Shown: positions 41,327-50,397, numbered from the stretch's first letter. The stretch is DNA of 64,000 nucleotides from Glycomyces luteolus (GCF_027622875.1 NZ_JAPZVP010000005.1:207951-271950); one strand, 5' to 3'. The notes: generated from the letters alone by a model not told the origin. Numbers and translations: made by a program.

Positions 41327-41806
41327 TCAGCCCTGCACGATCCGTCCCTCCGCGGTGCCGTAGTACCAATGGCGGCCGTCCGGGGCCGGGGATAGCGTGC
41401 CCGCAGCGAGATCGACCAGGGCCTGCGCCAACTCGACGACCGGACCAGCGGCTACATGCGTCGCACCGCGGAGAAATCCGCGCGTGCCCGCCTCTATCGC
41501 GGGCCAGCTCTCGACCTCCTCTTTGCTCACGCCGCCGCGCGCGTCGATCCGTCTGGCCGCCTCCGAAACGCAGTGCAGCAGCACCTGGCGTTGTTCGACA
41601 GGGAAGTCGTCGAGCAGGAGAGCAGCGTTGGCGCCCTGCAACGCCTGGGTGAGGAGACGCTGCTCTAACTCGGGCCAGGCCGAGGACCGCAGGTTCGCCG
41701 GGATCTCCGCACCGACTCGCGCCGCCTCGATGAAGAGCACTCCCAGCGCCGCATCGTAGGCCCAGAACATCGCTTCACCGGCAATCACCGGCACCGTTCT
41801 GCTCAT
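41327..41806 (-). CDS. Hypothetical protein
   Basis: This is a 159-residue, mostly helical, Ala/Leu/Glu-rich soluble protein without signal peptide. The ATG at 41806 (MSRTVPVIAGEAMFWAYDAALG) has GAGGGAG upstream; a longer frame to 41857 lacks such a site. Segments such as LEQRLLTQALQGANAALLLDDFPVEQ suggest a helical bundle. I do not recognise the family. It is convergent with the membrane protein at 40573 and lies next to a G/C homopolymer tract. Confidence 0.5.
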   Translation of the reverse strand: MSRTVPVIAGEAMFWAYDAALGVLFIEAARVGAEIPANLRSSAWPELEQRLLTQALQGANAALLLDDFPVEQRQVLLHCVSEAARRIDARGGVSKEEVESWPAIEAGTRGFLRGATHVAAGPVVELAQALVDLAAGTLSPAPDGRHWYYGTAEGRIVQG

Positions 41807-41949
41807 CCGCGCTCCCTCTCCGCCGATCGCTTCCGACATCATCGCCGATCGGATCAAGCGGCTCGGCCACCGGCCGCGACCCGTCTGAGGCGGGCTTCTC
41901 CTCGCCGAGCCGATACGGGATGACGCAAACCCCGGTCTGGAACGTTTCA

Positions 41950-42100
41950 GGGCGGCGGGGGGGGGGGGGGGGGGCCCGCCCCCCCCCCCCCCCGGGGGCC
42001 CCCCCGGGGGGGGGGGGGGGCGGCCCCCGGGCCCCCGCCGGCGCCGGTTCCCGGGCAGGGCGCCGCCCGCCCACGGGGCGCGCGGCGCTGCTGTTTCGCG
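41950..42100. other. G/C homopolymer tract (possible assembly artefact)
   Basis: From about 41952 the sequence is a long G run with one short break, then C runs, G runs and C runs to about 42030, followed by dense G/C to about 42095. It contains no gene and could in principle fold into a very stable hairpin. Its resemblance to 3238-3355 and 63925-64000 makes a sequencing or gap-closure problem likely. Confidence 0.5.
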
Positions 42101-42103
42101 TCA

Positions 42104-42712
42104 CTAGCTTTCGCAAGCGACTCCGTCGTTGTCGCGGTCCAGGTGCTCCGCGTACCCAGGTTCGCCTTCCTGGATGTCAGTCTTCCCGTCAGCGCGAGCC
42201 TCCTCGCAGTTCGGGTACTCAGAGCCCGGCGCCGGAGCCTGCGAAGGTCCCGACCAGTTCTCGCACCCGACGCCGTCGTTGTCAGCGTCGAGGTGCGGGC
42301 CGAATCCGTGTTCGCCTTCGTGGACGGGCGCCGCGCCGGCTGCGCGAGCGGCGTCGCAGTTCTCGTAGACGAACCCGGTTTCCTCGGTGTCGGTCTCTTC
42401 CGTCGGCGTTTCGGCCGAGGTGCCGTGCTCCGGCTCCTCCGTCTGCGTTTCGGCCGAGGTGCCGTCGTCCGACTCCTCCATCATGGCTTCGTCGTCGCCC
42501 GTGTCGAGCGGCTTGAAGTCGACCAGTTCGAAGTCGTGGCTGACTTCGCTTTCGTGCGTTCGTTCTCCGCCTGCGGGCGAAGTCGCGATGACGCCCAAGA
42601 CGAGCGTCATGACCCCCGCTGCTTCGAGCAGCGTCCGAGTCAGTGGGCGTTTGCGGTGAGAGTGCTTTTCGTGTCGTCCGTTGTGGACTGATGACGAGGA
42701 CGGTGAATGCAT
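42104..42712 (-). CDS. Exported protein with two Excalibur domains
   Basis: The 202-residue protein has a basic N-terminus and one hydrophobic segment (about 30-46, AAGVMTLVLGVIATSPAG) serving as signal peptide or anchor. An acidic Thr/Glu linker with a repeated GTSAET.TEE unit follows, then two Excalibur calcium-binding domains: FVYENCDAARAAG...LDADNDGVGCE (about 112-150) and YPNCEEARADG...LDRDNDGVACES (165-202). Excalibur domains have the EF-hand-like DxDxDG loop closed by a disulphide and occur in surface proteins. ATG 42712 has GGAGG upstream, and a hairpin sits just ahead of that site. Confidence 0.8.
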   Translation of the reverse strand: MHSPSSSSVHNGRHEKHSHRKRPLTRTLLEAAGVMTLVLGVIATSPAGGERTHESEVSHDFELVDFKPLDTGDDEAMMEESDDGTSAETQTEEPEHGTSAETPTEETDTEETGFVYENCDAARAAGAAPVHEGEHGFGPHLDADNDGVGCENWSGPSQAPAPGSEYPNCEEARADGKTDIQEGEPGYAEHLDRDNDGVACES

Positions 42713-42722
42713 CACTACCTCC

Positions 42723-42745
42723 AATAGCATCGCTTTCGTGCTATT
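42723..42745 (-). promoter_or_regulatory. Inverted repeat abutting the Excalibur ribosome-binding site
   Basis: AATAGCA (42723-42729) and TGCTATT (42739-42745) form seven-base arms around a nine-base spacer. On the minus strand the element is followed at once by the GGAGG of the Excalibur gene, so it could be an operator or a leader hairpin limiting ribosome access. Confidence 0.45.
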
Positions 42746-42928
42746 CGACGACCCCTCTGGGATCCTTCCTCGCCAGGATAGGTCGGCGGCTTGGGTCGAG
42801 CACTCAAGATCCGGAATCGAAATGCGAGACCCCTGGTGGCGAAGGATGAAGTGGCGCGTCCCGGCAGCATTCGGCACGGGACGATCATGCCGAAAACTGC
42901 CAAAGAACGCGCCGAGCAGAACGCGAAT

Positions 42929-44386
42929 CTAGAGCACGACGCCCTCGATCTCGAAGGTCTGCACCGTATTCGCCGGGAACGCCCGCGAGAACCGCTTGGA
43001 GGTGACCTGTGTGTCGGTGAACCGGGCGTACCGCTCGGAGCCGCCGGTCTGGGTCGACCAGCGGGTAACCGTTCCATTGGGGACCGTGGCGAAACGCGAG
43101 AGGTCGTACGTGATCGTCTGGGCGTTACCGTAGTTCGTGGTGACGAGCACGAGCCGCCGCGCGCCGGCGTCGTAGGCGGCGACGGTGTTCGCCTCGCCGC
43201 CGTCGATGATCCGCATGCCGGGCCGGATGTGGCGCGCGTACTGGGCGTAGACGAAGTACTTGGCGTTCGCCGAGCCGAGCGTGCCGGTCTCGTTGTTGGC
43301 GTCGATGATGCCCCAGCCGCCGCCGTCGAGCACCTGCCAGTAGCACCACGCGGTCGGGTGCAGCCAGCGGAAGTCGAGGTTCAGGTTGCGCGCCAAGCGC
43401 ATCCCGCTGGCGTCGTTCTCTCCGTACTCGGAGTTCCAGAGCTTCTTCCCGGCCGCGCTGACGGCACTGTAGACCGAGTCGCGCCTGCCGTTCTCGTACT
43501 GGTAGCCGTGGACGTTGACCTTCGCGATCTTGCCCTTGGCGGAGCTCGTGAGCCCGTTCCAGGTGCTCACGGCCTGGTCGTACAGCGATTCGTCGGAGGC
43601 GGTGATCGGCATCCACGACAGCCCCCGCGCGTCCAGTTCGGCGCGCAGGTGGTCGATGACGATGGACTGGGTCGCCACGTTGAAGTGGCAGCCCTCCTGC
43701 GTGCCGGTGGCCGTCCACCAGTTCGCGATCGGCTCGTTGAACGGGTCGACGTAGTCGAAGTCGACGCCCCAGTTGTCGTGCGCGTACTTGGCGATGGTGG
43801 CCATATAGACCGCGTGCTGCTGCCGGTTCCAAGACTGGAGGTTGTCGGCGTTGCCGTCCGAGCCGCCGGAGGGGTTGTGGTTGACGCACATCCACCACAT
43901 CGGCGAGTTCGAGAACAGCTCGAATATGTTGGCGCCGCGGTCACGGGCCTTCCACATGAGGTTGCGCTGGGCGCTGTCGACGAACCAGTCCCAGCTGGAG
44001 GAGGCCGGGTCGCTGGAGTTCCAGTCCTTCCAGTACCCGTCGATCTGGCGCGAGCGCATCATGTTCGGCGAGACGACCATGGACTCGCCGTTGATCGAGT
44101 TCCACGAGCACGCGCCCGCGTTGTAGCGCACGATGTTCAGGCCCAGGCCCGGCAGGGTCGCGCCGCCGAAGGACACGGAGTTCCTGGTGAACATGATGTC
44201 GGCCAGGTCGTTGCGGTTTCCGAAGGCCCTGCCCCACCAGGCGAGCGAGGTACCCCAGCCTTCCCAGGTGCCCCAGTTCGCGCTGGGGTTGACGGTGGTC
44301 GTGTAGTCGGCTCGGGCGGCGGAGGCGACCGCCCCCGAACCGAGTGCGCCGACGCCGGCGGCGGTGATGAGTGAACGGCGACGCAT
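42929..44386 (-). CDS. Exported GH30 glycoside hydrolase (endo-beta-1,6-galactanase-like)
   Basis: The 485-residue protein has a Tat-type signal (MRRRSLITAAGVGALGSG, cleavage near ARA 26). GH30 features are WEGWGTSLAWWG (41-52), LNIVRYNAGAC (83-93), acid/base Glu218 in VDPFNEPIANWW and nucleophile Glu320 in WNSEYGEND. The barrel is followed by the obligate beta-sandwich side domain (GMRIIDGGEANTVAAYDAGARRLVLV in parts). The GWGTSLAWW and NWWTATGTQEGCHF segments are like subfamily GH30_5 endo-beta-1,6-galactanases, which attack arabinogalactan side chains. This specificity is inference from resemblance. Confidence 0.82.
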   Translation of the reverse strand: MRRRSLITAAGVGALGSGAVASAARADYTTTVNPSANWGTWEGWGTSLAWWGRAFGNRNDLADIMFTRNSVSFGGATLPGLGLNIVRYNAGACSWNSINGESMVVSPNMMRSRQIDGYWKDWNSSDPASSSWDWFVDSAQRNLMWKARDRGANIFELFSNSPMWWMCVNHNPSGGSDGNADNLQSWNRQQHAVYMATIAKYAHDNWGVDFDYVDPFNEPIANWWTATGTQEGCHFNVATQSIVIDHLRAELDARGLSWMPITASDESLYDQAVSTWNGLTSSAKGKIAKVNVHGYQYENGRRDSVYSAVSAAGKKLWNSEYGENDASGMRLARNLNLDFRWLHPTAWCYWQVLDGGGWGIIDANNETGTLGSANAKYFVYAQYARHIRPGMRIIDGGEANTVAAYDAGARRLVLVTTNYGNAQTITYDLSRFATVPNGTVTRWSTQTGGSERYARFTDTQVTSKRFSRAFPANTVQTFEIEGVVL

Positions 44387-44431
44387 GTCGGCCTCCTGAA
44401 TCGAATGGTGGAGGCGATCATCGCAGCAGGT

Positions 44432-44455
44432 ATCGAGAAAGTCAAGCCCTTCGAT
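44432..44455 (-). promoter_or_regulatory. Putative GH30 promoter with flanking inverted repeat
   Basis: On the minus strand TTGACT (44445-44440) is followed after 17 bases by GATGAT. The -35 is framed by ATCGA (44432-44436) and TCGAT (44451-44455) arms, a layout suited to repression. The evidence is modest. Confidence 0.35.
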
Positions 44456-44603
44456 TAAGCGTGAGAAGAAGTGGTGCCAATGAGCTTAGATATCGACAGA
44501 CGTAGATGTGGTGCGGCGTCGCGACGCCCGTTCAGGCGGGACCGATCCCGCGGTCGCGGACACGGGTAGGGTGGGGCCGTCGAAGTGACGAAAGGGGCTC
44601 CAT

Positions 44604-45602
44604 ATGACCGTCAGCGTGCTGTTCATCGGCGGGACCGGCCGCATCTCCACCTCCTGCGTACGCGAGGCCGTGCGCCAGGGCATGGAGGTCACCGTCCTCA
44701 ACCGCGGCAGGACCGCCGAGCGGACCCTCCCCCCCGAGGTCGCCCTCCTCACCGGCGACGCGAGCGACCCCCAGTCGGTGCGCGACGCCCTCGCCGACCG
44801 CACCTTCGACGCCGTCGTCAACTGGGTCAACTTCACCCCCGAGCAAGTCCAGCGCGACATCGACCTCTTCGCCGACCGCACCGGCCAGTACCTGTTCATC
44901 AGCTCCGCGAGCGCCTACCAGACCCCGCCCGCCTACCTGCCCGTCACCGAGTCCACCCCGCTCAAGAACCCCTACTGGCAGTACTCGCGCGACAAGATCG
45001 CCTGTGAGGACCTCCTCGTCCAAGCCCACCGCGACAGCGACTTCCCGGCCACCATCATCCGGCCCTCGCACACCTACGACGAGACCATGCTGCCCTTCGA
45101 CGGCGGCTGGACCGTGGTCGACCGCATGCGCTCCGGCAAGCCCGTCATCGTGCACGGCGACGGCACCTCGCTGTGGACCATCACCCACGCCCGCGACTTC
45201 GCCGTCGGCTTCACCGGCCTCCTCGGCAGGGCCGAGGCCATCGGCGAGGCCTTCCACATCACCGGCGACGAAGCCCCCACCTGGAACCAGATCTTCACCT
45301 GGGTCGCCGAAGCCGCTGGCGCCGAAGCGAATCTCGTCCACGTCCCCAGCGACGCCATCGCCGCCGCCGACCCGCGCTGGGGCGCCGGCCTCCTCGGCGA
45401 CAAGGCCCACTCCATGGTCTTCGACAACACCAAGGTCAAGCGCCTCGTCCCCGAGTTCGGCCTCGGCGCCACCCCGTACAAGCTCGGCGCCCGCGAAGTC
45501 GTCGACTGGTACGACAACCACCTCGACCACCAGCTCGTCAACGCGGACATCGACAAGACCATGGACTGGCTCGCCGAACGCTACGCCCCGCGCGCGATCT
45601 AG
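44604..45602 (+). CDS. NAD-dependent epimerase/dehydratase-family protein
   Basis: The 332-residue extended-type SDR has the Rossmann glycine motif GGTGRIS (residues 9-15), SSASAYQTPPAYLPVTEST (about 100-118) and a long C-terminal substrate domain. The YxxxK pair appears as YSRDK (about 129-133). It resembles the actinobacterial NAD-dependent epimerase group related to isoflavone reductase/CSP41-like proteins rather than UDP-galactose epimerases. The substrate is unknown. Its stop codon shares the CTAG tetranucleotide with the stop of the convergent hydrolase gene. Confidence 0.8.
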   Translation: MTVSVLFIGGTGRISTSCVREAVRQGMEVTVLNRGRTAERTLPPEVALLTGDASDPQSVRDALADRTFDAVVNWVNFTPEQVQRDIDLFADRTGQYLFISSASAYQTPPAYLPVTESTPLKNPYWQYSRDKIACEDLLVQAHRDSDFPATIIRPSHTYDETMLPFDGGWTVVDRMRSGKPVIVHGDGTSLWTITHARDFAVGFTGLLGRAEAIGEAFHITGDEAPTWNQIFTWVAEAAGAEANLVHVPSDAIAAADPRWGAGLLGDKAHSMVFDNTKVKRLVPEFGLGATPYKLGAREVVDWYDNHLDHQLVNADIDKTMDWLAERYAPRAI

Positions 45603-47338
45603 TCCTCCACCAGCTCCCAGCCGTCCGGCACCAGGTCCGCGTCCTCGCACAAGAGGGCGCGGCCCTCCCGCACCCGCACCTTGTCGACGTACACGCCGCG
45701 GCCCTGGTAGTTCGGGTCGCTCGTGTACCGCCAGCGCACCCGCGACGTCCCCTCCGGCAGCACCCCCTCCGCCTCGATCCACTGCCGACCCGCGAAACCC
45801 GAGAACACGCTCTCCACCCGCCAGCAGTGGTCCTCCGTGCGCAGATCCAGCGGCACCGCCGTCCACGAGCCGCCGTCCGGGCTCGCCTCCAGCACGGCCA
45901 CATCGGTCGCCTCCGTGTCGTACCAGAGTTTGAACGAGGCCCTCGCTCCCGAGACCGCGCGCGGCAGCACCCCCGTCAGCGTCGCGGTCGCGGCATCGGC
46001 CTGGCCGGCGTACCAGGCCCGGTCCTTGATCCGCACCGGCACGGCGCGGCCCATCGGGCGGCTCGCCGCCCGCCGGTACGCGCTGGCCGTGCCCCAGTTC
46101 CGCGTCGGATGCACCCGGTTGGTGAGCAGCACCAGCAGGGCCCCGGCGAGCGGGTCGAGCACGATCGACGTCCCGGTGTAACCGGTGTGGCCCACGGTGA
46201 CCGGCGAACTCATCGCGTCCATGTACCAGCGCTGGCCGAGCTGCCAGCCGAGGCCGCGCGCGGCGCTTTCGCCCATCCCGGCGTTCATGTCGGTGAAGAC
46301 CATCCGGGCGGTGTTCTCGGTGAGGATCTCGGCGCCGCCGTAGCGGCCGCCGTTGAGGATCATCTGCCCGAACACCGCGAGGTCCCAGGCGGTGGCGAAC
46401 ACTCCGGCGTGCCCGGCGACGCCGCCGAAGGCCCAGGCGTTCTCGTCGTGCACCTCGCCGTGCACCATGCCGCGGCCGGTCCACGGCTGGTACTCGGTGG
46501 CGGCGGTCCGTGCCCGGTCGACCGGGTTGTAGCCGGTGTCCTTGAGCCCCAAGGGCTCGCAGATGAGCTCGTCCACGAGCGCGTCCAGCGGCTTCTCGGC
46601 CACGAGCTCCAGGATCTTGCCGAGCACGATGAGGTTGAGGTCGGAGTACTCGTAGCCGCTCCCGGGCGGGCGCCGCAGGGGCCGGGCGTAGATCGCCTCC
46701 ATGCGGGCCTGCTCGTCGGGCAGGTTGTACAGGTTGATGAACGCGATCATCCCGGAGGTGTGGGACAGCAGGTGCCCCAAGGTGATCGGGGTCTTCTGCG
46801 GGTCGAGCGCGTCGAAGTCGGGCAGGTACTCGATGACGGGCAGCTTCAGGTCGATGAGGCCCTCGTCCATGAGCGCGCCGGTGACGGTGGCGGTGAACAG
46901 CTTGGAGATGGAGGCGAGGTCGTAGACCGTGTCCGTCTCGGCGGGCAGCCAAGCGTCCTTCGGCAGCTCGATCGCGGTCTTCGTCGCCTCGTCCCAGCCG
47001 GAGTAGCGCAGCCGGTGGCCGCCGGCCGCGTGCTCGACGACCACGCCGTCACGCGCCGCGATCACCGTGTAGCCGGGGAACGCGGGCGCCGCCCCCTCCA
47101 TGAAGGCATTGAGGCCGGGGGTGATGCGGGCGATGTGGGCGGCGCTGAGCCGGGCCTCCCGGCAGGTTCCGTACCGCAGGTGAACTGGCGTTTCAGGGAA
47201 GGTCACGTCGTAGGGGCCGGCCGTTGGCGGGCCGGTGAGTTCGGGCATTGAGGGGATCTCCTCGGCGTTGGCACGGGAGGCGAACGCGAGCGCCAGCGCC
47301 GCCCCCGCCGCGCCCCCGATCATGGTTCGACGCTGCAT
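45599..47338 (-). CDS. Exported beta-lactamase-fold serine hydrolase, AmiE-like candidate
   Basis: The 579-residue exported enzyme has signal MQRRTMIGGAAGAA (cleavage near ANA 25). The beta-lactamase/class C fold shows Ser143 and Lys146 in LASISKLF, Tyr231 in YEYSDLN and HTGYTG (about 375) in place of KTG. The catalytic domain ends near 440; a C-terminal beta-sandwich of about 135 residues follows. It is 27 bases after namZ. In Bacillus subtilis a serine hydrolase of this fold (AmiE/YbbE) is N-acetylmuramyl-L-alanine amidase encoded with NagZ and NamZ, so cleaving the MurNAc-L-Ala bond is the best guess; D-amino-peptidase or esterase activity is possible. Confidence 0.8.
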   Translation of the reverse strand: MQRRTMIGGAAGAALALAFASRANAEEIPSMPELTGPPTAGPYDVTFPETPVHLRYGTCREARLSAAHIARITPGLNAFMEGAAPAFPGYTVIAARDGVVVEHAAGGHRLRYSGWDEATKTAIELPKDAWLPAETDTVYDLASISKLFTATVTGALMDEGLIDLKLPVIEYLPDFDALDPQKTPITLGHLLSHTSGMIAFINLYNLPDEQARMEAIYARPLRRPPGSGYEYSDLNLIVLGKILELVAEKPLDALVDELICEPLGLKDTGYNPVDRARTAATEYQPWTGRGMVHGEVHDENAWAFGGVAGHAGVFATAWDLAVFGQMILNGGRYGGAEILTENTARMVFTDMNAGMGESAARGLGWQLGQRWYMDAMSSPVTVGHTGYTGTSIVLDPLAGALLVLLTNRVHPTRNWGTASAYRRAASRPMGRAVPVRIKDRAWYAGQADAATATLTGVLPRAVSGARASFKLWYDTEATDVAVLEASPDGGSWTAVPLDLRTEDHCWRVESVFSGFAGRQWIEAEGVLPEGTSRVRWRYTSDPNYQGRGVYVDKVRVREGRALLCEDADLVPDGWELVED

Positions 47339-47365
47339 TCGTGTCTCCTGGTTATCGTGCCATCA

Positions 47366-48610
47366 CTAAGCGGTGCGGCGATAGAGCAAATACGACTCTC
47401 TTTGCTCGGAAAACGCATCCAAATCGGCGGCCCACAGCGTCGTCACCTCGTCGACGTCCGCGCCCGCCTCGATCGCCAGGCGGATCGCCTGATTCCCTGT
47501 CAGCTTGTCCAGCCAGAACGAGGTCGTGTCCTGCGAGCGCCACCCGTACTGCGGGAAGGCCCGGCGCTGCTCGATGATCATCGCCAGTGCCGTCCGGATC
47601 GGATCGAACTCGCGCCGCGAGGTCACCTGCATCTCGACGCCGCCGCAGACCTTGGCGGCCCACTTCGAGAACGTCGGCGTGAAGTACGCCTCGCGGAACC
47701 GCGCGCCCGCGAGTTCCTGTACCGCCTCGGCCCACGCGTGGTCGATCCCCGGCGCGCCGAGGAGCTCGAACGGCTTCGTCGTCCCGCGCCCCTCCGACAG
47801 CGCCGTGGCCTCGAACAGGCAGGTCCCGGGGTATGCGACCGCGGTGTCGACGGTGGGCATGTTCGGGGAGGGCGCCACCCACGGCAGGCCCGTCTCCTCG
47901 AAGTACATGTCCCGCTTCCAGCCGCGCATCTTCACCACGGTGAGATCCGCCGGGGTCGGCACGAACTCGCCGTTGAACAGCGACGCGAGTTCGCCCACGG
48001 TCATGCCGTGGCGCTGGGCGATGGGCTTGAGCCCCACGAAGGTGGCGTGCTCGGGGTGCAGCACCGGCCCGCTCGCCTCGCGGCCTGTGACCGGGTTCGG
48101 GCGGTCGAGGACGACGAACCGCAGTCCGAGCTGCCCGGCGGCCTCGAGCGCGAGGTACATGGTCCAGATGTAGGTGTAGAACCGCGAGCCGACGTCCTGG
48201 ATGTCGAAGACCAGCGTCTCGACCCCGATTTCGGCCAGCAGCTCGGCCATCCGGTCCTTGTTGTTGTACGCGTTGTACACCGGTATTCCGGTCTTCGGGT
48301 CGAGGAAGTAGTCCTCCCCCTCTCCGGCCTGCGAGACCCCGCGGAAGCCGTGCTCGGGCCCGAACACGGCCACGAGGTCGACCTTGCCGCTCGCGTGCAT
48401 GAGGTCGACTTCGTGGCTCAGGTCCGGGAGCACGCCCGTCGGGTTCGAGATGATCCCGACCCGCTGGCCCGCGAGTTCTGCGAAGCCGTCCTCGGCGAGG
48501 ACTTCGATGCCGGTGCGGACGCGCCTGCCTCCGGCGTGGGCCGGGACGGCGGCGGCGGTCGCGAGTGCGGCCCCGGCCAGTGCGCTCCCGAGGAGCCTCC
48601 TGCGCTGCAT
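47366..48610 (-). CDS. namZ: Exported exo-beta-N-acetylmuramidase NamZ (GH171, DUF1343)
   Basis: The 414-residue protein has a Tat-like signal MQRRRLLGSALAGAA (cleavage near AHA 26). DUF1343/GH171 landmarks are GQRVGIISNPTGVLPD, VFGPEHGFRG (about 82-91), VFDIQDVGSRFYTYIWTM, VVLDRPNPVTG and LSEGRGTTKPFELLGAPG. The B. subtilis member releases terminal MurNAc from the non-reducing end of peptidoglycan fragments. It starts 11 bases after the nagZ stop, and the pair alternates: NagZ removes GlcNAc and NamZ removes MurNAc. Export implies action on wall fragments outside the membrane. Confidence 0.92.
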   Translation of the reverse strand: MQRRRLLGSALAGAALATAAAVPAHAGGRRVRTGIEVLAEDGFAELAGQRVGIISNPTGVLPDLSHEVDLMHASGKVDLVAVFGPEHGFRGVSQAGEGEDYFLDPKTGIPVYNAYNNKDRMAELLAEIGVETLVFDIQDVGSRFYTYIWTMYLALEAAGQLGLRFVVLDRPNPVTGREASGPVLHPEHATFVGLKPIAQRHGMTVGELASLFNGEFVPTPADLTVVKMRGWKRDMYFEETGLPWVAPSPNMPTVDTAVAYPGTCLFEATALSEGRGTTKPFELLGAPGIDHAWAEAVQELAGARFREAYFTPTFSKWAAKVCGGVEMQVTSRREFDPIRTALAMIIEQRRAFPQYGWRSQDTTSFWLDKLTGNQAIRLAIEAGADVDEVTTLWAADLDAFSEQRESYLLYRRTA

Positions 48611-48621
48611 GGTATGCCGCT

Positions 48622-50397
48622 TCACTCGTACGGGAGGCCGTGGCCGAAGCCGAACAGGACCGATTGCGGGTCGTCCGCGCGCGGGATGTCCACGGGCAGC
48701 CTGCCTTGCGGTGCGAGGTGGCCGAGTACGACCGCGACGGCCGATTCGAGCCCGTCGGCGGCGTACGAGTAGGTCGCCAGGTAGGCGTTCACGTCGTCGG
48801 TGAGGTGCGCGATGTCGTACGGGTTCCGGACGCCGAGCGCCACCACGGGCACTCCCGTGGCGGCGAGCGCCTTGACGAGGTCGACTTGGGTCGGGTTGGC
48901 GGCCACGCCGTTGGTGCTGACCACGATGAAGCCCTTGCCGTTCGCGGCGGCTACAGCGGCGTCGATCTGCGCCCGGGTCGGGGCGATGCCGGTGACGACC
49001 CGGGCGGGGGTGAAGCCGCGCTTGGTGAACTCGGCGGTGAGCAGGTTCGTGGTGGTCTCGCCCCAGCCGGTCACGAGCAGCGAGCCGCCGTCGGTGGGGA
49101 TCGGGAGCGTCCCGTCGTTCGTGACGAGCGTCGTGGTCCGGTCCGAGAGCGATTGGGCCGCTTCGAGATGCGCGGCGGTGCCGACGATGCCCGCGACCGC
49201 GTCGGGGTCGGCGTACGGGTCGTCGTACAGCCCGAGCCGGTACTTGAGGCCGAGGATGCGCGTCACGGACTGGTCGATGCGCTGCTCGGTCAGCTCGCCC
49301 GCCGCGACGGCGGCGAGTACCGCGTTGTACGCCAGGTCGAGGTCCACGGGCATGAGCAGCATGTCGATTCCGGCCTGGAGCGCCAGCACCGGGATCCGGT
49401 CGTCGCCGTAGCCTTCCCGCACGCCTTCCATGGCGAGCGAGTCGGTGACGATGACGCCGTCGTAGCCCAGTTCCTCGCGCAGGAGCCCGGTGAGGATCGG
49501 CTTCGAGAGGGTGGCGGGCGTCAGGGTCGGGTCGAGGGCCGGGAACTGGATGTGGGCGCTCATGATCGCGCCGACCCCGGCGTCGATCGCGGCCCGGAAC
49601 GGCGGCGCGTCGACCTCCTGCCACTCCTCGTAGGTGTGGTCGATCTGCGGGAGGTCGGTGTGGCTGTCGTCCTCGGTGTCGCCGTGTCCGGGGAAGTGCT
49701 TCACGGTGGCCGCGAGGTCGCCGCGGGCCTGGTAGCCCTCGACCTGGGCGGCGGCGAATCCGGCGACGTGCTCGGCGTCGGAGCCGAAGGAGCGCACGCC
49801 GATCACCGGGTTGGCCGGGTTCACGTTGACGTCCGCGTCGGGCGCGAAGTTCACGTTGAGACCCATCGCCCGCAGCTCGGTGCCGCTGATGACGGCCGCT
49901 TCGTAGGCGGCGGTCGGGTCGTGGGTGGCGCCGAGCGCCATCGCCCCGGGCAGCTGCGTCGCGGGCGCGGTGATGCGTACGACCAGGCCGTGCTCCTGGT
50001 CTGTGGCGATGAGCAGCGGTTCACCGTCCGCTGTGGATGCAGCCTGGAGTCCGTTGGAGAGACCGGTGATCTGGGCCGGGTCGGCCACATTGTTCGACCA
50101 GGCGAAGTAGATGATGCCGCCGACCTTGTAGGCGGCGATGAGCTCCTCGGCGTTGTCCACGCCGTGGATCTCCTGGTTCTTGGCGACGTCGGCGGGGTCG
50201 CTCGTGTCGGCCGTGCGTCCGTAGGCGTAGACGGTGAAGAGCTGGCCCACCTTCTCCTCGAGGCTCATGGCCTTCAAACGGCGCTTGACGAACCGCTTCT
50301 CGCTCGGGGCGCCTCCGGCACTTGCGGCGCTCGCGGTGGCGGCGGCCGCGGCGGCGCCGAGGGCGGCTGCGAGCACGGTCCGACGGGGATGCGTCAT
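48622..50397 (-). CDS. nagZ: Exported GH3 beta-N-acetylglucosaminidase NagZ
   Basis: The 591-residue GH3 enzyme has a signal peptide (THPRRTVLAAALGAAA, cleavage near ASA 27). The catalytic barrel (about 35-385) has KHFPGHGDTEDDSHTDLP (233-250), the NagZ hallmark, with the Asp-His acid/base dyad Asp244/His246, and nucleophile Asp319 in VTDSLAMEGV. A C-terminal alpha/beta sandwich (about 410-591) follows, as in Gram-positive two-domain NagZ. It removes GlcNAc from muropeptides. ATG 50397 has GGAGGAG upstream; the longer frame to 50484 covers the promoter. It is the first gene of the second transcription unit of the muropeptide locus. Confidence 0.92.
   Translation of the reverse strand: MTHPRRTVLAAALGAAAAAATASAASAGGAPSEKRFVKRRLKAMSLEEKVGQLFTVYAYGRTADTSDPADVAKNQEIHGVDNAEELIAAYKVGGIIYFAWSNNVADPAQITGLSNGLQAASTADGEPLLIATDQEHGLVVRITAPATQLPGAMALGATHDPTAAYEAAVISGTELRAMGLNVNFAPDADVNVNPANPVIGVRSFGSDAEHVAGFAAAQVEGYQARGDLAATVKHFPGHGDTEDDSHTDLPQIDHTYEEWQEVDAPPFRAAIDAGVGAIMSAHIQFPALDPTLTPATLSKPILTGLLREELGYDGVIVTDSLAMEGVREGYGDDRIPVLALQAGIDMLLMPVDLDLAYNAVLAAVAAGELTEQRIDQSVTRILGLKYRLGLYDDPYADPDAVAGIVGTAAHLEAAQSLSDRTTTLVTNDGTLPIPTDGGSLLVTGWGETTTNLLTAEFTKRGFTPARVVTGIAPTRAQIDAAVAAANGKGFIVVSTNGVAANPTQVDLVKALAATGVPVVALGVRNPYDIAHLTDDVNAYLATYSYAADGLESAVAVVLGHLAPQGRLPVDIPRADDPQSVLFGFGHGLPYE

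Noticed and set aside
41227..41652. Plus-strand frame with a hydrophobic N-terminal segment (LPLAFAWGPIIAVAAVGLL) just after the membrane protein gene.
   Set aside because: After about 40 codons it runs antisense through the better supported gene at 41327-41806, and its ribosome-binding site is weak. It may be the remnant of a small membrane protein.
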